From: Bryobacterales bacterium | GTDB taxonomy: Bacteria; Acidobacteriota; Terriglobia; Bryobacterales; UBA6623 | Direction of reading: 5' to 3' | Assembly: GCA_028819575.1 (NCBI GenBank) | Contig: JAPPLB010000145.1 | Location: 1-50,846, forward strand | DNA length: 50,846 nt | Part shown: positions 45,999 to 50,846 of the stretch, one piece after another | How positions within the stretch are numbered: position 1 is the stretch's first letter | Layout of the letters: every line of letters starts with the position of its first letter | Position numbers and translations under genes: made by a program | Notes under the pieces: model-generated | Told to the model about the DNA's origin: nothing | What the model saw: only the letters and a program-made list of their open reading frames with translations | Databases searched by the model: none

Positions 45999-48900
45999 AT
46001 GGCACTGAATACACTTGGACAGCGGGTACGCATGGCTGCACTATTGTGCCTTGTGCCGTTGGCGATGCCTCCGGCAACTGCGCAGTCCACATCGGGGTCC
46101 ATCCTGGGCGACGTGACGGACCTATCGGGAGCGTTCCTGCCGGGAGCGACCGTGAGCGTGAGTAACAACGCAACCGGCGCGACGCGGGAGGCATCGACCA
46201 ACGAAGCGGGGGCGTTCCGGTTCTCGGGGCTGCCGCCGTCCAACTACTCGGTGACGGTGGAGTTTCCCGGCTTTCGGGCCGTGACGCGGCCGTCGGTGAC
46301 GCTGGCCGTGGGCGGCGCGACGAAAGTCGATTTCGAGTTGGATTTGGGGCCGATCGAGGAGTCGATCATGGTAACCGGGACGGTGCCGCTCGTGCAGCCG
46401 ACGGAGAACACGCTCCAGGTTGTAGTGGCTAACCAGCGAGTGCAGGAACTGCCGACCAAGAGCCGCGACTTCATGGATCTGATGCTGCTGTCGCCGGGCG
46501 TGACAGTAGACCAGAGCTCGGCCCGCAGTGGCAACAGCGACTCGGTCAGCTTCTATGGAATGGACGAACGGAACAAGTCGGTGTGGCTGGAAGGCGTGGA
46601 CTTCAACGACGAGGTAACGATGGGCGGTTCGGACATTTCCGAGGCGACCCGGACGCGATTGGGGCAGGAAGCGATCCAGGAGTTTCAGGTGTTGTCGTCG
46701 GGCTATTCGGCCGAGTTTGGCCGGACCGGCTCAGGTGCGATCAATGTTGTGGTGAAGTCGGGAGGCAACGACATCCACGGCAGCGGTTTTTACTTCATCC
46801 GTGACGACGCCTTCGACAAGGATCCGTTCCAGGTGGTCCGGGGTGAAGCAGTGCCGGATGCCAACCCGCCGCCGTTCCAGACCCAGCAGTACGGGTTCAC
46901 GGTGGGCGGCCCCTTCGTGCGGCACAAGGTGTTCTACTTCGGATCTATCGAACGCCGCACTGACGAGAACAGCTCGCACGTGACGATTCCAGATTCGGTG
47001 AAGGCGTTCGTGGATTCCCTGAATGCAGGCTACGACACGTCCAGCGCGCTGCCGCGGTCGGGGGACGAGCGGAACGCGTTGGGCAAGTTCACTCTCAACC
47101 TGCATCCACTGCACACGTTGAACATCATGTACCTGTACGACGACAGGGAGTTCACCAACAAGCAGACCGGGCAGGCCAACGGAGCCGACAACGGGTTCGA
47201 CGACGTGCGCAGCTCCTATTACGCAACGGCGAGCCTGACATCGCTCATTGGCAACAGAATCGTGAACGAATTCCGGGCGAACCGCTCGATCCAGCGGCTG
47301 ACCCGGGATTTGCAGGCCAGAGCGAGCGGACGGTTCCTGCCGACGCTGGATTTTCCCTCGGTCGACCTCGGCCCGGCGGGCAACGTCCCGCAGGGCCGGG
47401 TCCAGGCGAACTGGATCTTCTCCGACACGATGAGCTGGGAGCGGGGCAACCACTCGTTCAAGTGGGGCGGAGAATCGAATCGGGTCCTGGCTACGGCTGA
47501 CGCGAATGTGGATTTCCAGGGGGTCTACCGGTTCCCATCCGATACGGCGACGTTGCCGGACCGCTATACGGCGAACTTCAACCTCCCGTTCGAGAACGGC
47601 ACTTCAACCGAGCCGAGGTTCATCAGCATCCGCCGCGACGTGGCCTCCTACGCCGCATTTGTCAACGACACGTGGCGGGCGACGCCGCGCTTCACGATCA
47701 ACATGGGGCTGCGCTGGGACAAACGGACCTATCTGGATGTGGACGGCGTGGCGTCCATCGGCGGACCGGACGCTTTCGAACAGCCGGGTTTCTCGCGGGA
47801 CCGGCCGCAGGATGTCTGGGTGTCAGTGGCGTTGGGTGAACTTGGCGCCTTGCCGGTGAGGGACTGGCGTCCGGGTGTAGAGGACAAACTGGACCTCTCG
47901 CCGCGTTTCGGTTTCTCCTGGGATGTGACCGGCAACGGTCACGCGGTGGTCCGGGCCAGCTATGGCGTCTTCCATGACCGGATCAACACGAGTACGCTCC
48001 GGAGCCGGGTCTTGAGCTACAACGGGCTGTTGACTTCGGGAACGCAGTTGAACGCCTCGAACGCGGCGCAGAACGCGATCATCCAGGGGAACTTCCCGAA
48101 CCGGATCGCGACGTCGCTGTTGCCGGGAGGCGCCAGCGTCGGTGGAACTCCCGATGCGCCCTCGGAGCGGATGAACACGCCCTACACGCAACAGTCCCAC
48201 GCGGGCTTCCAATATGGGATCAAGCAGGACCTGGCCGTGTCGGTCGACTTCGTGCACATCTTGGGTCTGAACTACGACTGGGGATCGGGCCTGTCAACCC
48301 CATGGGAGCCGAACGCGCCGCTGCCAGGAGCCACATCGCCGTCAGGGCGAGTGTGCCCGTTCGCCCGCCAGATCGTTGCGCAATTGGGGTTGCCGGCAAC
48401 GGCGGCCAACCTGCGTTCCAACAGTGCGGGCTGTCTGCGGATCCAGGTCGCCGACTTCACCAACCGGTTGCACATCAACAGCTTGAGTTTCCGGATCGAG
48501 AAGCGGTTCACGCGGGACTTCGGTTTTCTGGCCGGCTACTCGCTAGGCTCAGCGAAAGGCTTCGACTGGACCTCACCGCACATCAAGCACGGCGAGGCCA
48601 ATTTCGGCCCGACCGAGAACGACGTGCGGCACCGTTTCACGGGCAACTTCATCTACCGGTTTCCCCACGACGTACAGGTGTCGTCGATCCTTACAGCCAA
48701 CAGCGCGCCGCCCTACGACATCACGACCGGCAACGACGACAACTTCGACTTCCTGCGCAACGACCGTCCGGCGGGAGTCGGGGCCTGGGCCGGCCGTGGC
48801 GCGAACTTCTTCCGGTGGGATCTGCGGTTGACGAAGAAGTTCGTCATCGCCGAGGACATGAGGGTGGAGGTGATGTGGGAGATGTACAACGTTGGCAACC

Positions 48901-49016
48901 GGGCCAACCTCGTTAACTTCAATGGCAACCAGCGCTCCTCCAGCGCCAACCAGGCGCGCGGTGTCGTCCCTAGCGGTCAGTTCCAAGGTCAGTTCGGCCT
49001 GCGGTTCGTTTTCTGA
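45999..49016 (+). CDS. TonB-dependent receptor with carboxypeptidase-regulatory domain (Oar-like)
   Basis: 1005 residues. Signal peptide to about residue 28 (MAALLCLVPLAMPPATAQ), then a carboxypeptidase-regulatory/CNA-B-like beta sandwich (about 30-118: GSILGDVTDLSGAFLPGATV, SGLPPSNYSVTVEFPGF), plug domain (about 120-260: SIMVTGTVPLVQPTENTLQV, QRVQELPTKSRDFMDLMLLS, AEFGRTGSGAINVVVKSGGN) and a large outer-membrane barrel finishing in QFGLRFVF, with the terminal Phe that marks outer-membrane barrels. It lacks an N-terminal signalling domain. Such receptors take up large substrates such as glycans or peptides. It lies next to a secreted hydrolase and between two element copies. Confidence 0.95.
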   Translation: MALNTLGQRVRMAALLCLVPLAMPPATAQSTSGSILGDVTDLSGAFLPGATVSVSNNATGATREASTNEAGAFRFSGLPPSNYSVTVEFPGFRAVTRPSVTLAVGGATKVDFELDLGPIEESIMVTGTVPLVQPTENTLQVVVANQRVQELPTKSRDFMDLMLLSPGVTVDQSSARSGNSDSVSFYGMDERNKSVWLEGVDFNDEVTMGGSDISEATRTRLGQEAIQEFQVLSSGYSAEFGRTGSGAINVVVKSGGNDIHGSGFYFIRDDAFDKDPFQVVRGEAVPDANPPPFQTQQYGFTVGGPFVRHKVFYFGSIERRTDENSSHVTIPDSVKAFVDSLNAGYDTSSALPRSGDERNALGKFTLNLHPLHTLNIMYLYDDREFTNKQTGQANGADNGFDDVRSSYYATASLTSLIGNRIVNEFRANRSIQRLTRDLQARASGRFLPTLDFPSVDLGPAGNVPQGRVQANWIFSDTMSWERGNHSFKWGGESNRVLATADANVDFQGVYRFPSDTATLPDRYTANFNLPFENGTSTEPRFISIRRDVASYAAFVNDTWRATPRFTINMGLRWDKRTYLDVDGVASIGGPDAFEQPGFSRDRPQDVWVSVALGELGALPVRDWRPGVEDKLDLSPRFGFSWDVTGNGHAVVRASYGVFHDRINTSTLRSRVLSYNGLLTSGTQLNASNAAQNAIIQGNFPNRIATSLLPGGASVGGTPDAPSERMNTPYTQQSHAGFQYGIKQDLAVSVDFVHILGLNYDWGSGLSTPWEPNAPLPGATSPSGRVCPFARQIVAQLGLPATAANLRSNSAGCLRIQVADFTNRLHINSLSFRIEKRFTRDFGFLAGYSLGSAKGFDWTSPHIKHGEANFGPTENDVRHRFTGNFIYRFPHDVQVSSILTANSAPPYDITTGNDDNFDFLRNDRPAGVGAWAGRGANFFRWDLRLTKKFVIAEDMRVEVMWEMYNVGNRANLVNFNGNQRSSSANQARGVVPSGQFQGQFGLRFVF

Positions 49017-49111
49017 TCGCGAGATGGAGCCATGGATCTGTCGCAGATTCGGGACTTACCGCAACCTCCAAGGGCCCACTCTTTTCACCTCCATCAAACG
49101 AAGGGGCTTAG

Positions 49112-49275
49112 CCTGCATTTCTCACCACCCGACGGTCGAAGCACACGATACGACCGCCAGGACTTCGTTGCGCTTGCTTGCCGTGCTCAACGTACTGTTC
49201 AAGTACGCCTGCGCGCGCCAAGCGGCTCACGCCTCGTCATGACGGCCCTCTCACGCACTTCGCCTCGCCGCGTGG
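49112..49275 (-). mobile_element. MITE-like element copy interrupted by the group II intron
   Basis: Same family as 43652-43908, in opposite orientation. Its end CCTGCATTTCTCACCAC at 49112 is intact; its interior contains CTTGCCGTGCTCAACG and a small palindrome, CGTACT-GTTCA-AGTACG (49193-49209). The other terminus should continue past CCAC (read on the minus strand) as TGAGAA..GCAGG, but the sequence instead jumps at 49275/49276 to the 3' end of the group II intron. The remaining ~15 bases should lie beyond the intron, outside the window. The stretch 49017-49111 after the receptor is otherwise empty. Confidence 0.75.
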
Positions 49276-49394
49276 GTAGAGTCGAGGGGAGGCGCGCCGG
49301 CCGTAGGTCGAGGGAGTAGCTGTTGCTGGCGGCTTTCGCCCCTTGCCAGTGCCTCGGTCTCTCCCCTAGCCACGTTTCCTCTCCCCCGCTCGTC

Positions 49395-49428
49395 AAACCG
49401 GACGTGCGGTTTTCCCGCATCCGGCTTT
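49395..49428 (-). ncRNA. Group II intron domain V
   Basis: 34 nucleotides. AAAGCCGGA pairs with TCCGGTTT, then a two-to-three base bulge (ACG side), then GCGG/CCGC capped by a GAAAA loop, the classical catalytic hairpin that holds the AGC triad and the bulge metal site. It is the ribozyme's active centre, just downstream of the maturase gene. Confidence 0.9.
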
Positions 49429-49437
49429 CAGTCGGGA

Positions 49438-50778
49438 TCATGCCTTCGCCCACGGAAAGCTCTTCGTCCTCGTCTCCAGGCAAGTCAGACCGTATTGCTG
49501 CCACAGCCTCTCGTCCGGGAAGCGCATCTTCCCCCCGGTCCTGACCCGGTGTCTCCGACAGAGCCACTGACGCAGCCGCCGGACCGCGTGGCGGTCGATC
49601 GCTCGATAGGCCGGGCTCACCTGCCCCAAGCGAAAGTAGTTCGCCCATCCCGTCATCATCCGGTTCAGGCTCTCTACCACCTCGCCCGGCGGCAGCGTCC
49701 CGTTGCTCGACGCCGTCCACTCGCTGATCTTGCGGCACAGGCTTTGAACGCTCGCCCGGCTGGGTCGGGTCCCCATGTAGCTCCCCTTCCCCGTCCGGCG
49801 ATAGTTGCGCCCGATCCGGTACCCCAGAAACTCCATCTCCTCCTGCGGGCACCGCATGCAGCGCGTCTTGCGCTCGTTCACCTCCAGCTTCAACTCCTCC
49901 ATGATCCGCTTGACCGCTTCCAGCATCTCTGCCCCCGCAGCCTTGCCCACCACACAGAAGTCATCCGCATAGTTGACGATCTCCGCGCTGAAGCGCCGGG
50001 CATATCCCAGCACCTTCCAGCCCACCACGAATCGCCTCAGATAGAGATTGCTCAGCAACGGTGAGATCGGGGCTCCTTGCGGCGTCCCCTTGCGCTGCCT
50101 CCGCCCGCGGTTCCGGCGGCGTCGGCCGCCCTTCCCGTCGTCCTCCTCCTCCGGCATCTCCAGCCATGCCTTGATCCACTTCAGCATTCGCCCGTCACTC
50201 ACCCGTCGGGCCACGCTGCGGATCAACTCCGCATGCGGAATCTCTCCGAAGTAGTTGGACAGATCTCCATCGACCACCTCGTTGTGTCCCCTCTTCAGGA
50301 GCTCCTGTACTCGGATGATCGCGTCGTTGGCGCTCCGCCCCGGCCGATACCCGTACTGCTCCGGCTCCAGGTCCGCTTCAAAGATCGGCTCCAACACCAA
50401 CAACGCCGATCTCTGCGCCACCCGGTCCCGCAGGCACGGTATGCCTAACGGCCGATACTTCCCAGACTGTTTCTTCGGAATCAGGACCTGCCGCACCGCT
50501 CGCGGGCGGTACGTCCCTTCCCTCAACTCCCGCGCCAGTTCCCCCAACCAGCCCTCCACCCCCTGCGCCTCGATGTCCTTGATACTTTCCCCGTCCACCC
50601 CGGCCGAGCCGCCATTACGTCGTACCCGCTCCCAGGCTTCCCTCAGAAAGTCCTTCCGCCACACCTTGTCGGCCAGCGCGTGAAACCGCCGCTCGGGGTC
50701 CTCCTTCGCTTTCGCATGCAGCACCGTCTGGAGTTTCCGAACCCTCTCTGACCCTGTTAGACCTTTGTCAGTGGCCAC
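49438..50778 (-). CDS. ltrA: Group II intron reverse transcriptase/maturase
   Basis: 446 residues. Reverse-transcriptase blocks: LIPKKQSGKYRPLGIPCLRD, EQYGYRPGRSANDAI, VVDGDLSNYFGEIPH, GTPQGAPISPLLSNLYL (QG-x-P-x-SP at 234-240), NYADDFCVV with the catalytic Y270-A-D-D, then the thumb/maturase domain X (NGTLPPGEVVESLNRMMTGW, ANYFRLGQVSPAYRAID). There is no C-terminal HNH endonuclease. A Lys/Arg/Glu-rich insertion (EEEDDGKGGRRRRNRGRRQR) sits at about 210-230. The start is GTG 50778, seven bases after AGGAGG. It splices its own intron and copies it into DNA. Confidence 0.96.
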   Translation of the reverse strand: MATDKGLTGSERVRKLQTVLHAKAKEDPERRFHALADKVWRKDFLREAWERVRRNGGSAGVDGESIKDIEAQGVEGWLGELARELREGTYRPRAVRQVLIPKKQSGKYRPLGIPCLRDRVAQRSALLVLEPIFEADLEPEQYGYRPGRSANDAIIRVQELLKRGHNEVVDGDLSNYFGEIPHAELIRSVARRVSDGRMLKWIKAWLEMPEEEDDGKGGRRRRNRGRRQRKGTPQGAPISPLLSNLYLRRFVVGWKVLGYARRFSAEIVNYADDFCVVGKAAGAEMLEAVKRIMEELKLEVNERKTRCMRCPQEEMEFLGYRIGRNYRRTGKGSYMGTRPSRASVQSLCRKISEWTASSNGTLPPGEVVESLNRMMTGWANYFRLGQVSPAYRAIDRHAVRRLRQWLCRRHRVRTGGKMRFPDERLWQQYGLTCLETRTKSFPWAKA

Positions 50779-50846
50779 GCCCTGCCTCCTTGGGACCAGC
50801 TACCGGCCGTACCAGCCGGATCAACCGTTTCTATTGCCACCGTCGT

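Larger units (their letters stand above)
49276..50846 (-). mobile_element. Group II intron, 3' part (5' end outside the window)
   Basis: On the minus strand: reverse-transcriptase ORF, then domain V (49428-49395), then a domain VI-like stem whose arms are GAGCGGGGGAGAGG and CCTCCCCTCGACTC. The intron ends with ...CTCTAC at 49276 (AC end, as expected), followed by the 3' exon CCACGCGGCGAGG, which is element sequence. Domain I-IV and the 5' splice site are at least partly past 50846. Retrotransposition by target-primed reverse transcription is established for such introns; activity here is not shown. Confidence 0.85.

Noticed and set aside
47020-47032. AATGCAGGCT inside the TonB receptor gene as another element end
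   Set aside because: Only about ten bases match, inside a well-conserved coding frame; chance similarity.

Overview
The window is a moderately GC-rich bacterial chromosome segment, densely packed with genes on both strands. Several features together suggest Acidobacteriota, probably a Solibacter/Bryobacterales-like lineage: an Oar-like TonB receptor with an N-terminal carboxypeptidase-regulatory domain and an acidobacterial-style plug, a PSD1-type cytochrome/DUF1549/DUF1553 protein followed by a DUF1501 protein, a DUF1080 protein, Tat-exported amidase-associated and Gfo/Idh proteins, and many single-copy transporters and hydrolases. Planctomycetota and Verrucomicrobiota share the PSD1/DUF1501 pair, so this placement is an inference.

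Left part (1-9 kb). The window opens inside a short repeat element. Next come a minus-strand pair of an uncharacterised ferredoxin-like protein and a Cys-rich partner, a sodium:solute symporter, a phytanoyl-CoA dioxygenase-like enzyme, and the decayed remains of an enolase-superfamily (mandelate racemase/muconate lactonizing) gene. On the plus strand follow an OmpA/PKD/Ig outer-membrane protein, a redoxin, a CPBP protease and a BamE-like secreted protein.

Housekeeping core (10-28 kb). gapA and pgk lie in tandem. A truncated nuclease-like gene, a polyprenol-type glycosyltransferase and a DUF1080 protein follow. The SRP RNA gene then leads into dnaX-ybaB-recR. After a methyltransferase comes a tightly overlapping ECF sigma / zinc-finger anti-sigma / B-box membrane protein operon, then the PSD1-DUF1501 pair, nrdR, the rpoD-type sigma factor and an ALG5-like glycosyltransferase.

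Mixed region (28-43.6 kb). A RelE-type toxin/RHH antitoxin module with a palindromic operator candidate sits beside AT-richer orphan ORFs. Then come the ATP-grasp / alpha-E / transglutaminase triad, a small Tat protein abutting an amidase, a 1-acylglycerol-3-phosphate acyltransferase, a CocE/NonD hydrolase, a Gfo/Idh oxidoreductase lacking the usual catalytic lysine, an AceE-like ThDP enzyme, a GNAT acetyltransferase and a methyltransferase.

Right end (43.6-50.8 kb). A secreted beta-lactamase-fold hydrolase and a large TonB-dependent receptor are bracketed by two oppositely oriented copies of one short element whose ends are inverted repeats (CCTGC..TTCTCACCAC). The right copy is interrupted by a group II intron: its reverse transcriptase and domain V are present, its 3' junction can be placed at 49275/49276, and its 5' end lies beyond the window. 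Further copies of the same element are at position 1, near 2.05 kb and near 37.77 kb, so this is a dispersed non-coding mobile family. No tRNA, rRNA or CRISPR array was seen.
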